A stretch of DNA of 36,930 nt from an uncultured Lentisphaeria bacterium (GCA_945827525.1 CALZPA010000004.1:1-36930); one strand, 5' to 3'; shown: positions 1 to 9,925, numbered from the stretch's first letter. Translations and numbers: made by a program. The notes: generated from the letters alone by a model not told the origin.

Positions 1-62
1 GTTACCCGGTAGGGTAAACAGCATTTCCAGTGCTGCACAATCGACCACTCTGTCATCTCTCC
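1..62 (-). tRNA. tRNA-Ser (anticodon GGA), 5' part, cut by window edge
   Basis: Read on the minus strand from position 62, the sequence folds as a class II tRNA. It has a 7-nt acceptor 5' half (GGAGAGA), a TG linker, a D arm with a 3-bp ACA/TGT stem and the GAGTGGTCGA core typical of tRNA-Ser, and an anticodon stem CAGCA/TGCTG. The anticodon loop is CTGGAAA, giving anticodon GGA (UCC/UCU codons). A long variable arm TTACCC-tacc-GGGTAA follows, which is the class II hallmark. The T arm and the acceptor 3' half lie outside the window. No tRNA-scanning tool was run. Confidence 0.9.
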
Positions 63-107
63 GCTACATGGCGGAATCTCTGTCATTGCTGACGGAGACT
101 TACTTTA

Positions 108-148
108 GCCGTCCCCGGCAGAATTGCAAGTCGGGGAGGCGTTTTTTT
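108..148 (+). terminator. intrinsic terminator-like hairpin with T7 tract
   Basis: GCC-g-TCCCCG (108-117) pairs with CGGGGAGGC (132-140) with one bulged G and a 14-nt loop. G and seven Ts follow (142-148), so the polarity is plus strand. No plus-strand gene ends before it in the window. It either closes a gene left of the window or acts as an attenuator in a long leader of the purF operon. Confidence 0.6.
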
Positions 149-187
149 CGCCAGTGACAAAAAATGTAACGGTCGGCGCGGACGATT

Positions 188-201
188 TTACAATTTTGTA
201 A
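188..201. promoter_or_regulatory. AT-rich inverted repeat TTACAA-tt-TTGTAA
   Basis: Two 6-bp arms separated by 2 nt sit in the most AT-rich part of the purF upstream region. A TAATAT hexamer (199-204) overlaps the right arm. The geometry suits a small operator or a -10 region, but no matching -35 is visible. Regulatory function is inference. Confidence 0.3.
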
Positions 202-268
202 TATTTCAGGGGCAATGGGCGTGTGGATTGGCGAACGTGTGGTGTCTGCCGGGTTATGGTGGCACTGT

Positions 269-299
269 TGTCCATTCTTGGCATGTTCTCTGCTAAGAT
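269..299 (+). promoter_or_regulatory. candidate promoter of the purF-carA-pyrG-carB operon
   Basis: TTGTCC (269-274) lies 19 nt before TAAGAT (294-299). The latter is preceded by TGC, giving an extended -10 (TGnTAAGAT). Transcription would start near 306, leaving a leader of about 120 nt before the ATG at 426. The spacing is longer than ideal, so the call is weak. Confidence 0.35.
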
Positions 300-352
300 G
301 AGACATCGAGGAGACTGAGGGATGTGTGTGGTGTGGGGGAGGTGGGAGTGGA

Positions 353-369
353 GGCCGGCTGGGCCGGCC
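353..369 (+). other. GC hairpin in the purF leader
   Basis: GGCCGGC-tgg-GCCGGCC is a perfect 7-bp stem with a 3-nt loop, about 55 nt before the purF-like start. There is no T tract, so it is not a terminator. The rest of the leader (300-425) is G-rich and shows nothing else recognisable until the GGAAGG ribosome binding site at 413-418. Confidence 0.4.
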
Positions 370-425
370 AACCCAGGGTATTGAGGCAACCGTGCACGGA
401 GAGCAGAGTTCAGGAAGGTTCAGGA

Positions 426-2150
426 ATGTCCGACGCGTTGAAGCATGAGTGTGCAGTGGCGATGCTGCGTTTGCGGAAGGGGAGGCAGTACTACGCCGAG
501 AAGTACGGGACGGAGGACTACGGGCTGAACAAGCTGATTCTGCTGCTGGAGAAGCAGCACAACCGCGGGCAGGACGGCGCGGGCGTGGCGTCGCTGCAGC
601 TTCATCCGCAGGCGGGGACGCCGAGCTACCATCTGGAGAAGTCGGCGTCCTCGTCGCCGCTGGCGGAGCTGATAGAGCGTGTGGACCGTCGGCACACGGA
701 GTTTGGGGGGGAGCTGCTGCTGGGTCATCTGCGGTACGCGACGTTTGGGCGGAACGACCTGTCGTGCTGCCATCCGTTTGTGCACGAGTCGACGTGTCTG
801 TCGCGTCTGCTGCTGCTGGCGGGGAATTTCAACCTGACGTCGAACCGCGAGCTGTTCGAGCGCTTCATCGCGTCGGGTCACTATCCGTCGAGCCGTGCGG
901 ACGGCTATCTGCTGCTGCAGACGATAGCGCACTATCTGGAGAAGGAGAACGACGCGCATCCTGGGGAGGTGTCCCTGGAGCGGATTCTGCGGCAGGCGCT
1001 GACGGGTCTGGACGGGGCGTTCACGCTGTGCGGGATGACGGGTTCGGGGGAGGCGTTCGCGATACGCGACGCGCATGGCATCCGTCCGGGCTACTACTAT
1101 GTGGACGACGAGGTGGTGTGCGTGGCGTCGGAGCGACCGGCGATCCAGGCGGCGTTTGACTGTTCGGTGGAGTCGGTGCGGGAGCTGCCTGCGGGTCAGG
1201 CGCTGCTGCTAGGCCGTGGGGGAGAGGTGAGCCTTCGCGGCTGCCTTCCGCCGGCGGAGGTTCGGCGGTGCGTGTTCGAGCGCATCTACTTCTCCCGGGC
1301 GAACGATGCGGAGATACACCATGAGCGGAAGGAGCTGGGTCGTCGTCTGGTGCCGGCGCTGCTGGAGGCGACGGGCCACGACTTCGCGCACACGCTGTTC
1401 AGCTACATCCCGAATTCGGCGCAGGTGAGCTTCCATGGGATGCTGGAGTGCCTGAACCAGGAGGCGTGCAGGCGCGGGACGTGCGTGAGGTTCGGCCAGA
1501 TCGCGGTGAAGGACGCCAAGTTCCGGACGTTCATCGCGGACGTCCAGCGGCGCAAGGAGCTGTACCAGCATGTGTACGACGTGACGTATGGCCTGGTGGA
1601 GCCGGGCAGCGACGCGCTGGTGGTGCTGGACGACTCGATTGTGCGCGGGAACACGATGCGGAACGCGATACTGCCGATGCTGGATCGTCTGGGGCCGCGG
1701 AAGATCGTGGTGGCGAGCTCGGCGCCGCCGGTGAAGTATCCGGACTGCTACGGGATTGACATGGCGACGGCGGGCGAGCTGGTGGCGTTTCAGGCGGCGA
1801 TCTCGCTGCTGGAGGGGGCGGGTCGCGGGGCGTTCATCCGGGAGACGATCGGGCGTGCGGCGGCGAGTCTGGAGGACGGGAGCTGCTGCGGGCACAACTA
1901 CATGCGCGACCTGTACGAGGCGGTCGGCGAGGGGGAGCTGGTGGAGGAGATTGCGCGTCTGCTGCGTCCTGCGGGGCTGCGGGCGGAGCTTCAGGTGGTC
2001 TTCCAGACGTGCGGGGACCTGCGGGCGAGCTGTCCGGAGCATCTGGGCGACTGGTACTTCACGGGGGACTATCCCACGCCTGGCGGGTTCAGGGTGGTGA
2101 ACCAGGCACTCGTGAACTATGGGAAACATTGCAACGAAAGAGCGTACTGA
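426..2150 (+). CDS. purF: PurF-family amidophosphoribosyltransferase (Bacteroidetes-type, 574 aa)
   Basis: Glutamine-PRPP amidotransferase family protein. The known reaction is PRPP + glutamine to phosphoribosylamine, the first step of purine synthesis, in the cytoplasm. The ATG at 426 is chosen because GGAAGG (413-418) stands 7 nt upstream and it puts the expected N-terminal nucleophile at Cys9, after a short propeptide ending in HE. The reading frame extends back to 324 but without homology. Residues about 9-260 form the Ntn glutaminase domain; the '[10 protein letters not shown]' segment is typical. The phosphoribosyltransferase domain follows, with the PRPP loop '[12 protein letters not shown]' at about residues 399-410. 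At 574 aa it is longer than classical PurF (about 460-510 aa) and resembles the second, Bacteroidetes-type PurF paralogue, which from memory also sits next to carAB. It may therefore be a paralogue rather than the housekeeping enzyme. A C487-C488 pair is present. The gene is followed 2 nt later by carA. Confidence 0.85.
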   Translation: MSDALKHECAVAMLRLRKGRQYYAEKYGTEDYGLNKLILLLEKQHNRGQDGAGVASLQLHPQAGTPSYHLEKSASSSPLAELIERVDRRHTEFGGELLLGHLRYATFGRNDLSCCHPFVHESTCLSRLLLLAGNFNLTSNRELFERFIASGHYPSSRADGYLLLQTIAHYLEKENDAHPGEVSLERILRQALTGLDGAFTLCGMTGSGEAFAIRDAHGIRPGYYYVDDEVVCVASERPAIQAAFDCSVESVRELPAGQALLLGRGGEVSLRGCLPPAEVRRCVFERIYFSRANDAEIHHERKELGRRLVPALLEATGHDFAHTLFSYIPNSAQVSFHGMLECLNQEACRRGTCVRFGQIAVKDAKFRTFIADVQRRKELYQHVYDVTYGLVEPGSDALVVLDDSIVRGNTMRNAILPMLDRLGPRKIVVASSAPPVKYPDCYGIDMATAGELVAFQAAISLLEGAGRGAFIRETIGRAAASLEDGSCCGHNYMRDLYEAVGEGELVEEIARLLRPAGLRAELQVVFQTCGDLRASCPEHLGDWYFTGDYPTPGGFRVVNQALVNYGKHCNERAY

Positions 2151-2152
2151 CG

Positions 2153-3253
2153 ATGATGCAGCATTGGAAAGAGCAGCGTGAGCGGAGGGCGTACCTGGCC
2201 CTGGAGGACGGGGCGGTGTTCCACGGCTATTCGGTGGGGGCACCGGTGGACGCGGTGGGCGAGGTCGTCTTCAACACGGGGATGACGGGATACCAGGAGA
2301 TACTGACGGACCCGTCGTATGCGGGTCAGTTCGTGGCCCTGACGTGTCCGGAGATCGGGAACTACGGGTGCACGCCGGAGGACGACGAGTCGCGGGACGC
2401 GTTTCTGCATGGTCTGCTGGTCCACGAGCTGAACGAGCCGTCGAGCCACCGGTCGCAGGAGTCGCTGACGTCGTTTCTGGCGCGGCACGGCAAGCCGGCG
2501 CTGGCTGGGGTGGACATCCGCGCCCTCACGCTGCTGATACGGACGAAGGGCAGCCTGAGGGCGCATCTTCATGTCGAGGACACGCCGCTGCCGGAGGCGG
2601 AGGCGGTGCTGCGGGCGCGGGCGTGGTGCGGCCTGGACGGGCAGGACTACGCGGGGCTGGTGACGACGCCGGAGCGCTACGAGCTGAATCCGGGCGGCGA
2701 GCTGCATGTGGTGGCCTACGACTTCGGGGTGAAGACGAACATCCTGCGCCAGTTGGCGGCGCAGGACATCCGGGTGACGGTGGTTCCGGCTCGGACGCCG
2801 GCGTCTGAGGTGCTGTCGCTGCGTCCGGACGGGGTGTTTCTGTCGAACGGCCCGGCGGATCCGTCGGCGGTGTCGTATGCGATTGAGAATGTGCGGCAGT
2901 TGCTGGGGCGGGTGCCGCTGATGGGCATCTGCCTGGGGCACCAGCTGCTGGGTCTGGCGTGCGGGGCGTCGTGCGGGCGTCTGAAGTTCGGTCATCACGG
3001 GTGCAACCATCCGGTTCGGGAGCTGGCGACGGGGCGCGTCGAGATCACGAGCCAGAACCACAACTACGCGCTGTCCGAGCTGCCGTCGCAGCTTGAGCTG
3101 ACGCATGTGAACCTGAACGACCAGACGGTCGAGGGCATCCGTCACCGGACGGAGCCGGCGTTCAGCGTGCAGTATCATCCGGAGGCGGCGCCCGGCCCGC
3201 ATGACGCGACGCGCCTCTTCGCGGACTTCAGGCGTCTGATCATGGCGCGGTAG
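2153..3253 (+). CDS. carA: carbamoyl-phosphate synthase small (glutaminase) subunit
   Basis: CarA hydrolyses glutamine and channels ammonia to CarB for carbamoyl phosphate, the precursor of pyrimidines and arginine. The product is 366 aa, normal for the family. The N-terminal CarA domain contains '[17 protein letters not shown]' near residue 45. The C-terminal class I glutamine amidotransferase domain has the nucleophile Cys260 in 'GICLGHQ' and the His342/Glu344 pair in 'YHPE'. Two ATGs lie side by side (2153 and 2156); the first is used here. The frame continues upstream to 2009 inside the purF-like gene, but that part is not CarA-like. The start is 2 nt after the purF-like stop and the upstream GAAAGAG is a weak ribosome binding site, so translational coupling is likely. 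Unusually, carA and carB are separated by pyrG. Confidence 0.97.
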   Translation: MMQHWKEQRERRAYLALEDGAVFHGYSVGAPVDAVGEVVFNTGMTGYQEILTDPSYAGQFVALTCPEIGNYGCTPEDDESRDAFLHGLLVHELNEPSSHRSQESLTSFLARHGKPALAGVDIRALTLLIRTKGSLRAHLHVEDTPLPEAEAVLRARAWCGLDGQDYAGLVTTPERYELNPGGELHVVAYDFGVKTNILRQLAAQDIRVTVVPARTPASEVLSLRPDGVFLSNGPADPSAVSYAIENVRQLLGRVPLMGICLGHQLLGLACGASCGRLKFGHHGCNHPVRELATGRVEITSQNHNYALSELPSQLELTHVNLNDQTVEGIRHRTEPAFSVQYHPEAAPGPHDATRLFADFRRLIMAR

Positions 3254-3267
3254 GCAATCGGAGGACT

Positions 3268-4899
3268 ATGAAAACGAAGCATATCTTCATCACTGGGGGC
3301 GTGGTCTCCAGTCTGGGCAAGGGCATCACGGGCGCGGCGCTGGCGATGCTGCTGCAGCGCCGCGGGTACCGCGTGGCCATGCAGAAGCTGGATCCGTACC
3401 TGAACGTGGACGCGGGCACGATGAACCCCTATCAGCACGGCGAGGTGTACGTGACGGACGACGGCGCTGAGACCGACCTCGACCTGGGGCACTACGAGCG
3501 TCTGGCGGGCGTGAACTGCTCGCGGGCGAGCAACTACACGTCGGGCCGCATCTACAGCGCGGTGATTGCCCGCGAGCGGGCGGGCGAGTATCTGGGCGGC
3601 ACGGTGCAGGTCATCCCGCACATCACGGACGAGATCAAGGGGGCGATGCGGTCGCTGCACAGCGACGACGTGGACATCGCCATCTCGGAGATTGGCGGCA
3701 CGAGCGGCGACATCGAGAGCCTGCCGTTTCTGGAGGCGGCTCGTCAGTTCAAGCTGGAGGCGGCTCCCGGGGACGCGATCTTCATCCATCTGACGCTGGT
3801 GCCGTTCATCCGGGCGGCGAAGGAGCTGAAGACGAAGCCGAGCCAGCATTCGGTGGCGACGCTTCGCGGCATCGGCATCACGCCGGACCTGCTGATCTGC
3901 CGGACGGAGGTGCCGCTGGAGGAGGATCATCTGCGGAAGCTGTCGCTGTTCTGCAACGTGCCGCAGCGGTACGTGATCGAGGAGCAGGACGTGAAGCACT
4001 CGATCTACGAGGTGCCGCTGGAGCTGGCGGCGAACGGCCTGGACACGAGCGTGCTGGAGCTGCTGCGACTGGAGCCGCGCCACCTGGACCTGGACGGGTA
4101 CCGGCAGTGGCTGGAAGGCATCCTGCATCCGCAGGCGGAGTGCACCATCGCGGTCGTCGGCAAGTACATCCGTCACCAGGACGCCTACAAGAGCATCTAC
4201 GAGTCGCTGCACCACGCGGGCTTCAAGCATGGCGCCCGGGTGGTCTTCCGCAAGCTGGAGGCGGACGAGCTACCTCTGGACGACCTGGACAGCGTGTTCG
4301 CGGGAGTGGACGGCATCCTGGTCCCCGGCGGGTTCGGCAACCGCGGCGTCGAGGGCAAGATCGCGGCGGTGGAGTACGCGCGGACGCATGGCGTGCCGTT
4401 TCTGGGCATCTGCCTGGGGATGCAGTGCGCGGTCATCGAGGCGGCGCGGCATCTGCTGGGCTGGTCGGACGCGGACAGCAGCGAGTTCCGGCAGGACACG
4501 GCGCATCCGGTGATTGACCTGATGGAGGAGCAGCGTCACATCCACGACAAGGGCGGCACGATGAGGCTGGGCGCCTACGACTGCCGGCTGTTGCCGGGGA
4601 CGCTGGCGTCCTCCCTGTACGGCGCCGAGAGCGCCAGCGAGCGGCACCGCCACCGCTACGAGTACAACTCGGCGTTCCGCGAGGCGCTGGAGCAGCAGGC
4701 GGGTCTGCGCGTGGCGGGCGTGAATCCGCAGTCCGGGCTGGTGGAGATTGTGGAGCGGACGGATCATCCGTACTTCATCGGCTGCCAGTTCCATCCCGAG
4801 TACAAGTCGCGTCCGCAGCGTCCGCATCCCCTGTTCGACGGACTGGTCGCGGCGGCGCTGAAGAAGTCAGAAGGAGTCAACCATGCCGAAGCGCACTGA
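3268..4899 (+). CDS. pyrG: CTP synthase
   Basis: Converts UTP to CTP with glutamine as nitrogen donor and ATP hydrolysis, the last step of pyrimidine nucleotide synthesis. It is full length at 543 aa. The N-terminal synthetase domain begins with the P-loop '[10 protein letters not shown]' (residues 10-19, Lys18). The glutaminase domain carries the nucleophile Cys382 in 'GICLGMQ' and His509/Glu511 in 'FHPE'. GGAGG (3260-3264) lies only 3 nt before the ATG. The gene begins 14 nt after carA and its last 17 nt overlap carB. Placement between carA and carB puts three pyrimidine genes under one promoter. Confidence 0.98.
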   Translation: MKTKHIFITGGVVSSLGKGITGAALAMLLQRRGYRVAMQKLDPYLNVDAGTMNPYQHGEVYVTDDGAETDLDLGHYERLAGVNCSRASNYTSGRIYSAVIARERAGEYLGGTVQVIPHITDEIKGAMRSLHSDDVDIAISEIGGTSGDIESLPFLEAARQFKLEAAPGDAIFIHLTLVPFIRAAKELKTKPSQHSVATLRGIGITPDLLICRTEVPLEEDHLRKLSLFCNVPQRYVIEEQDVKHSIYEVPLELAANGLDTSVLELLRLEPRHLDLDGYRQWLEGILHPQAECTIAVVGKYIRHQDAYKSIYESLHHAGFKHGARVVFRKLEADELPLDDLDSVFAGVDGILVPGGFGNRGVEGKIAAVEYARTHGVPFLGICLGMQCAVIEAARHLLGWSDADSSEFRQDTAHPVIDLMEEQRHIHDKGGTMRLGAYDCRLLPGTLASSLYGAESASERHRHRYEYNSAFREALEQQAGLRVAGVNPQSGLVEIVERTDHPYFIGCQFHPEYKSRPQRPHPLFDGLVAAALKKSEGVNHAEAH

Positions 4900-7800
4900 T
4901 TTGCACAGAATTCTCATCATCGGCTCGGGGCCGATTGTCATAGGCCAGGGCTGCGAGTTCGACTACTCGGGCGTCCAGGCGTGCAAGGCGCTGAAGGGCG
5001 ACGGCTATGAGGTGGTGCTGGTGAACTCGAACCCGGCGACGGTGATGACGGACGCGGAGCTGGCTGACCGCACCTACATCGAGCCGCTGACGGTGGACAT
5101 CCTGCACGAGATTCTGCGCCGCGAGCGTCCGGACGCGATACTGCCGACGCTGGGCGGCCAGACGGCCCTGAACCTGGCGATGGAGCTGGAGGAGAAGGGC
5201 ATCCTGAAGCGCTACAACGTCGAGCTGATCGGCGCGAGCGCGCAGGCGATACGCCAGGCGGAGGACCGTCAGCTCTTCAAGGAGAAGATGCTGAGCATCG
5301 GTCTGTCGCTGCCGCGCTCGGGCTCGGCGCATTCGGCGAACGAGGCGAACGCGATTGCGAAGTCGATCGGCAGCTGGCCGCTGATCATCCGTCCGGGCTT
5401 CACGCTGGGCGGCACGGGCGGCGGCATCGCGCATGACCAGGAGGAGTTCGACCGGATTGTGCGTGGCGGCCTGGAGGCGAGCCTAAACCACGAGGTGCTG
5501 ATCGAGGAGTCGCTGCTGGGCTGGAAGGAGTTCGAGATGGAGGTGATGCGTGACCGTGCCGGCAACAGCGTCATCGTCTGCTCGATCGAGAACCTGGACC
5601 CGATGGGCGTCCACACCGGCGACTCCATCACCATCGCGCCCATCCAGACGCTGAGCGACCGCGAGTACCAGGAGATGCGCGACGACTCGCTGCGCGTGCT
5701 GGCGGCGATTGGCGTCGAGACGGGCGGCTCGAACGTGCAGTGGGCCGTGAACCCCACGGACGGACGCCGCATCATCATCGAGATGAACCCGCGTGTGTCG
5801 CGGTCGAGCGCGCTGGCCAGCAAGGCGACGGGCTTCCCCATCGCGAAGATCGCGGCGCGGCTGGCGGTGGGCTACACGCTGGACGAGCTGCGCAACGACA
5901 TCACGGGCTGCACGCCGTCGTGCTTCGAGCCGGCGCTGGACTATGTGGTGACGAAGGTGCCGCGCTTCACGTTCGAGAAGTTCCCGAGCGCGGACTCGAC
6001 GCTGGGCACGCAGATGAAGTCGGTCGGCGAGGCGATGGCCATCGGGCGCAACCTGAAGCAGAGCCTGCAGAAGGCGCTGCGGTCGCTGGAGACGGGGCGC
6101 GCCGGGTTCGGCGCCGACGGCAAGGACGGCAGGTTCGAGGGCGCCTCGGACGAGGAGCTGGCGCGGGAGCTGGCGCGTCCGAGCGCCGACCGGCTCTTCT
6201 ATGTGCGTGCGGCGTTCCGGCGCGGCTGGGACGTGGAGCGCGTGTTCGGGCTGACGGCGATTGACCGCTACTTCCTGCGCCATTTGGCGGAGCTGGCGGC
6301 GTTCGAGGACGAGATCGCGTCGGCGGGGACGGTGGAGGCTCTGGTGTCGGACGTGGCGCTGCTGCGTCAGGCGAAGGAGTTTGGGTACAGCGACCGCCAG
6401 CTGGCGTTTCTGCTGAGGTCGAGCGAGGAGACGGTGACACGCCTGCGGAAGTCGGCCGGCGTGGTGCCGGTGTTCGGCTCGGTGGACACGTGCGCCGGTG
6501 AGTTCGAGGCGGTGACGCCCTACTACTACAGCACCTACGCGGACTACGGCGAGGCGCCGCGCCCGCCCCGCGGGAAGGCGACCATCATGGTGCTGGGCGG
6601 CGGCCCGAACCGCATTGGCCAGGGCATCGAGTTCGACTACTGCTGCTGCCATGCGGCCTTTGCGCTGCGCAAGGCGGGCTACGAGGTGGTGATGGTGAAC
6701 TCGAACCCTGAGACGGTCTCGACGGACTACGACACGAGCGACAAGCTGTACTTCGAGCCGCTGACGCTTGAGGACGTGATGCACATCTACGAGCGCGAGC
6801 GCTGCTCGGGCGTCATCGTGCAGTTCGGCGGCCAGACGCCGCTGAACCTGGCGGAGGGCCTGAAGCGCGCGGGCGCTCGGGTGCTGGGGACGACCCCGGA
6901 GGACATCACGATGGCGGAGGACCGCGACGAGTTCGAGAAGCTGGCGGAGCGCATCGGCATCCGCCAGCCGGCGAACGGCATCGCGCACACGGTGGACGAG
7001 GCGCTGGCCATCGCGTCCCGCATCGGCTATCCGGTGCTGGTTCGTCCGTCGTTCGTGCTGGGCGGACGCGGGATGGTCATCGTGCACCAGGAGCGGAACC
7101 TGCGCCAGTTTGTGGCGGCGGCGGTCGCGGCCGGCGGCGGCTCCATCCTCATCGACCGCTTCCTGGAGAACGCCGTCGAGCTGGACGTCGACTGCATCTC
7201 GGACGGCGAGACGACGGTCATCGGCGCGATACTGGAGCATGTCGAGCCGGCGGGCATCCATTCGGGCGACTCGGCGAGCGTGACGCCGCCGATGACGCTG
7301 AGCCCGGTCATCCAGGAGCGGGTGCGGCGCTACGCGCACGACTTCGCGCGGGAGCTGCACGTCTGCGGCCTGATGAACATGCAGTTGGCGGTCAAGGACG
7401 GCGAGCTGTACATGATTGAGGTCAATCCGCGCGCGTCGCGGACGGTTCCGTTCGTGAGCAAGGCGATTGGCGTGTCGCTGCCGGGGCTGGCGGCGCGGTG
7501 CATGGTGGGCGAGCGTCTGCGCGACCTGGGGTTCGTCCAGGAGGTACGTCTGCCCTACATCGCCGTCAAGGAGGCGGTTTTCCCGTTCGTGAAGTTCCCC
7601 GGCGTGGATGTGGTGCTGAGTCCGGAGATGAAGTCGACGGGCGAGGTGATGAGCCTGGACCGCGACCGTGGCCTGGCGTATCTGAAGAGCCAGATCGCGG
7701 CGGGCAACCGCCTGCCGTCGGCGGGCAACGTCTTCCTCTCCGTCAAGGACGCGGACAAGCCGTTCATCGTGGACGTCGCGAGGCAACTGCAGCAGCTCGG

Positions 7801-8131
7801 CTTCACGCTTTACGCGACGCGCGGCACCTCGACGCTGCTCTACGACCACGGCATCCGCACGCGTCCCGTGTTCAAGATCTCGCAGGGCAGGCCAAACCTG
7901 CTCGACTTCATGCGTGACGGCGAGATCCAGTGGGTCATCAACACGACCGAGCCCGGCGAGGAGGCCATGGTCGACGAGGTGCAGATGCGCTCGCAGGCCG
8001 TCGCCTCCGGCATCCCCATCACCACAACCCTCGCCGGCGTCACCGCCGCCATCGAGGGCCTAGCCGACAAGATGGACTTCGGTCGCTTCGAGGTCTGCAG
8101 CCTCCAGGAGTACCATCGCCATCTAGCGTAG
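4883..8131 (+). CDS. carB: carbamoyl-phosphate synthase large subunit
   Basis: Makes carbamoyl phosphate from bicarbonate, two ATP and ammonia delivered by CarA. At 1082 aa it is complete. Two homologous halves are visible, each with an N-terminal pre-ATP-grasp segment ('[17 protein letters not shown]' near residue 12 and '[15 protein letters not shown]' near 573) and an ATP-grasp domain. Between them lies the oligomerisation region. The C-terminal MGS-like allosteric domain is at about 930-1075 ('[15 protein letters not shown]'). AAGGAG (4871-4876) is 6 nt before the ATG, and the start overlaps the pyrG end by 17 nt. Codon use changes inside the gene: most of it favours G-ended codons, but from about 7700 to the end C-ended codons prevail. 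The terminator at 8153-8190 ends the operon. Confidence 0.98.
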   Translation: MPKRTDLHRILIIGSGPIVIGQGCEFDYSGVQACKALKGDGYEVVLVNSNPATVMTDAELADRTYIEPLTVDILHEILRRERPDAILPTLGGQTALNLAMELEEKGILKRYNVELIGASAQAIRQAEDRQLFKEKMLSIGLSLPRSGSAHSANEANAIAKSIGSWPLIIRPGFTLGGTGGGIAHDQEEFDRIVRGGLEASLNHEVLIEESLLGWKEFEMEVMRDRAGNSVIVCSIENLDPMGVHTGDSITIAPIQTLSDREYQEMRDDSLRVLAAIGVETGGSNVQWAVNPTDGRRIIIEMNPRVSRSSALASKATGFPIAKIAARLAVGYTLDELRNDITGCTPSCFEPALDYVVTKVPRFTFEKFPSADSTLGTQMKSVGEAMAIGRNLKQSLQKALRSLETGRAGFGADGKDGRFEGASDEELARELARPSADRLFYVRAAFRRGWDVERVFGLTAIDRYFLRHLAELAAFEDEIASAGTVEALVSDVALLRQAKEFGYSDRQLAFLLRSSEETVTRLRKSAGVVPVFGSVDTCAGEFEAVTPYYYSTYADYGEAPRPPRGKATIMVLGGGPNRIGQGIEFDYCCCHAAFALRKAGYEVVMVNSNPETVSTDYDTSDKLYFEPLTLEDVMHIYERERCSGVIVQFGGQTPLNLAEGLKRAGARVLGTTPEDITMAEDRDEFEKLAERIGIRQPANGIAHTVDEALAIASRIGYPVLVRPSFVLGGRGMVIVHQERNLRQFVAAAVAAGGGSILIDRFLENAVELDVDCISDGETTVIGAILEHVEPAGIHSGDSASVTPPMTLSPVIQERVRRYAHDFARELHVCGLMNMQLAVKDGELYMIEVNPRASRTVPFVSKAIGVSLPGLAARCMVGERLRDLGFVQEVRLPYIAVKEAVFPFVKFPGVDVVLSPEMKSTGEVMSLDRDRGLAYLKSQIAAGNRLPSAGNVFLSVKDADKPFIVDVARQLQQLGFTLYATRGTSTLLYDHGIRTRPVFKISQGRPNLLDFMRDGEIQWVINTTEPGEEAMVDEVQMRSQAVASGIPITTTLAGVTAAIEGLADKMDFGRFEVCSLQEYHRHLA

Positions 8132-8152
8132 GGGGCGGTGGTGAAGACGAGA

Positions 8153-8190
8153 GCGCCCCGCCTCCGGAAGGGGGCGGGGCGCGCTTTTTT
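8153..8190 (+). terminator. intrinsic terminator of the purF-carA-pyrG-carB operon
   Basis: GCGCCCCGCC (8153-8162) pairs perfectly with GGCGGGGCGC (8173-8182) around a 10-nt loop. GC and six Ts (8185-8190) follow. It begins 21 nt after the carB stop codon and is oriented to the plus strand. Confidence 0.93.
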
Positions 8191-8202
8191 CGTCTCCCAT
8201 AA

Positions 8203-8326
8203 TCCTTTCCACAAACGACACAAAAGGCACGAAAGGCGCCTCGCTTTGCTCGGCGGAAATCGGTTGCGCCGCTACGCGGCGCGGGTCTTCCGCCCGCCGG
8301 CGGGGCGCCGTCGGGACAGGCGCCGG
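8203..8326. repeat. intergenic block of short tandem repeats and palindromes between convergent genes
   Basis: Three degenerate 9-nt repeats (CACAAAcga, CACAAAagg, CACGAAAgg) start at 8210, 8219 and 8228. They are followed by a perfect 7-bp hairpin GCGCCGC-tac-GCGGCGC (8266-8282), the palindrome CCCGCCGGCGGG near 8293, and GGCGCC...GGCGCC arms reaching the dsbD stop. No stem is followed by a T run on the minus strand, so none is a standard terminator for dsbD. The arrangement resembles a modular dispersed intergenic element, but other copies cannot be seen in this window. Confidence 0.45.
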
Positions 8327-9925
8327 TCATTTTCTGGGGTTAAGGAGGATGAAGGTGGGGAAGCCCCTGACGGCGTGGCGGGCGAGGACGGCCTGGGCGA
8401 GCGGGTCGTCGGGGTCATCGGCCTTGAATTTGACGCAGGTGACGTTCTGGAGCCGCCGGACGACGGCGGGGTCGGGGAGGACGAGTTCGTCCATGAGGGT
8501 GCAGTTCTTGCAGGCGGTACCCCAGCAGTCGATGAGGAGGGGCTGTCCGGCGGCGCTGGCTGCGGACATGGCGGAGAGGAGGTCGCCGCGCCAGCCGAGC
8601 GGGAGGGCGCCGTCGGCGTCGGCGCCGGTGAACTGGCGTCGGCTGACGTTGGCGTAGTGGAGGGCGAGGACGAGCATGATGAGGGCGAAGAGCTGTCGGA
8701 TGCGCATCATCCAGGCGCCGGGGCGCGGGAGTCTGGCGAGTCCGGCGCCGAGGAGGGGCCAGGGGAGCGCCATGCCGACGCCGAGCAGGAAGGGGAGGAG
8801 CAGCCCGAGCGGGTTGCCGGCGCTGTGGAGGCCGGTCGCGAGGATGAGCGTCCAGATGAGGACGGGGGCGACGCAGGCGCCGGCGAGGACGGCGGAGAGG
8901 GCGCCCATCAGGAAGGCGCCGGCCAGCCGCCCGCGCTCGGGCTTCGGCAGAAGCGCGGCGCCGCGGAGACGGGTGAGGTCGATGGAGAGGACATCGAGCA
9001 TCGCCAGGGCCAGCACGAGGAAGACGGCGGCGACGGCGGCGTTGAACCAGGGGGAGGCGTTGAGGGCGCCGAACTGGCCGCCGGAGACGGCGACGGCGGC
9101 GCCGAGGGCGCCGTAGGCGAGGGCCATGCCGAGGCCATAGGCGAGTCCGAGGGCGAAGCCGCGTCCGCGCGTCTGGCCGTTCTTGGCGCCGGCGCCGAGG
9201 ACGGCCAGCGTGACGGGTATCATGGGGAGGACGCACGGGGTCAGGTTGAGGAGGAGCCCGAGCGGGATGAGGAGGAGGGCGGCGAGCAGGAGTCCGTGGC
9301 GGCGGAAGACGTTGGCGAGGAGATTGTCGTCGGGAGGGGCGCCACGGCCCTGCTGGGCGCGGTCGAGCCAGGCGATGAAGTCGTCGCGGTCGGCGAAGCC
9401 GGCGAGGGTGCCGGCGACGTCGAACTGGTCGGCGAGCTGCTCGAAGAGCTGGTGTGGGCTCGGCTGAGCCGTGGGCGGCGCGGGTGTGGTGTCGTTGGCT
9501 GGCTGGCTGTCGTCGAGTGTGAGAGTGAGCGTCTTGCGCTGGGGGAGAAGGCAGAGTCCGGAGGGGAGGCAGCCCTGGAAGGCGATGGTGGCGGTGAGGA
9601 TGTTGCCGGTGACGGGGGCGACGCGGTAGACGCGGGTGAAGCTGCGGGTGAAGAGCCGTTCGCCGTCGCGGTCGTCGGGCGGGTCGCCGTGGTCGAGGGT
9701 GACGGTGGTCCCCTCGACGGTGAGCGAGACGGACTCCTCGTAGAGGTAGGCGCCGGGGGCGATGGCGAACGCGACCGTGACGAGGGCGCCCTGCGGGTCG
9801 CGCTCGGCGGTCAGGCTCGGCGTGAAGGCGTCGTTGTCGTTGGCGGCGGTCAGGGGCAGTGCGGCGAGCAGCAGGGCGACGGCGAGGGGCAGAAGGAGGC
9901 GGAGTCGTTTCATGTGGGGCGGCAT
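8327..9925 (-). CDS. dsbD: DsbD-type thiol:disulfide interchange protein, short C-terminus
   Basis: Transmembrane reductase that carries electrons from cytoplasmic thioredoxin to proteins outside the cytoplasm. The 532-aa product has a signal sequence (residues about 5-28) and an N-terminal DsbD alpha domain with 'FQGCLPSGLC' (Cys119, Cys125). The DsbD/CcdA membrane domain has about eight hydrophobic helices (210-425), with redox cysteines Cys231 in 'TPCVLP' and Cys351 in 'GACVAP'. A thioredoxin-fold domain carries 'CKNC' (472-475). The protein stops right after 'GFPTFILLNPRK', so it lacks the last strand and helix that close a normal thioredoxin fold. Frames beyond the stop show no continuation, so a simple frameshift is not evident. 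The start may be MPPH (9925) or the Met four codons later; neither has a clear ribosome binding site. It is last in the glycan-degradation cluster. Confidence 0.9.
   Translation of the reverse strand: MPPHMKRLRLLLPLAVALLLAALPLTAANDNDAFTPSLTAERDPQGALVTVAFAIAPGAYLYEESVSLTVEGTTVTLDHGDPPDDRDGERLFTRSFTRVYRVAPVTGNILTATIAFQGCLPSGLCLLPQRKTLTLTLDDSQPANDTTPAPPTAQPSPHQLFEQLADQFDVAGTLAGFADRDDFIAWLDRAQQGRGAPPDDNLLANVFRRHGLLLAALLLIPLGLLLNLTPCVLPMIPVTLAVLGAGAKNGQTRGRGFALGLAYGLGMALAYGALGAAVAVSGGQFGALNASPWFNAAVAAVFLVLALAMLDVLSIDLTRLRGAALLPKPERGRLAGAFLMGALSAVLAGACVAPVLIWTLILATGLHSAGNPLGLLLPFLLGVGMALPWPLLGAGLARLPRPGAWMMRIRQLFALIMLVLALHYANVSRRQFTGADADGALPLGWRGDLLSAMSAASAAGQPLLIDCWGTACKNCTLMDELVLPDPAVVRRLQNVTCVKFKADDPDDPLAQAVLARHAVRGFPTFILLNPRK

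Noticed and set aside
324-425. N-terminal extension of the purF-like gene
   Set aside because: It would bury the catalytic Cys9 behind 34 extra residues; the ATG at 426 has the better ribosome binding site.
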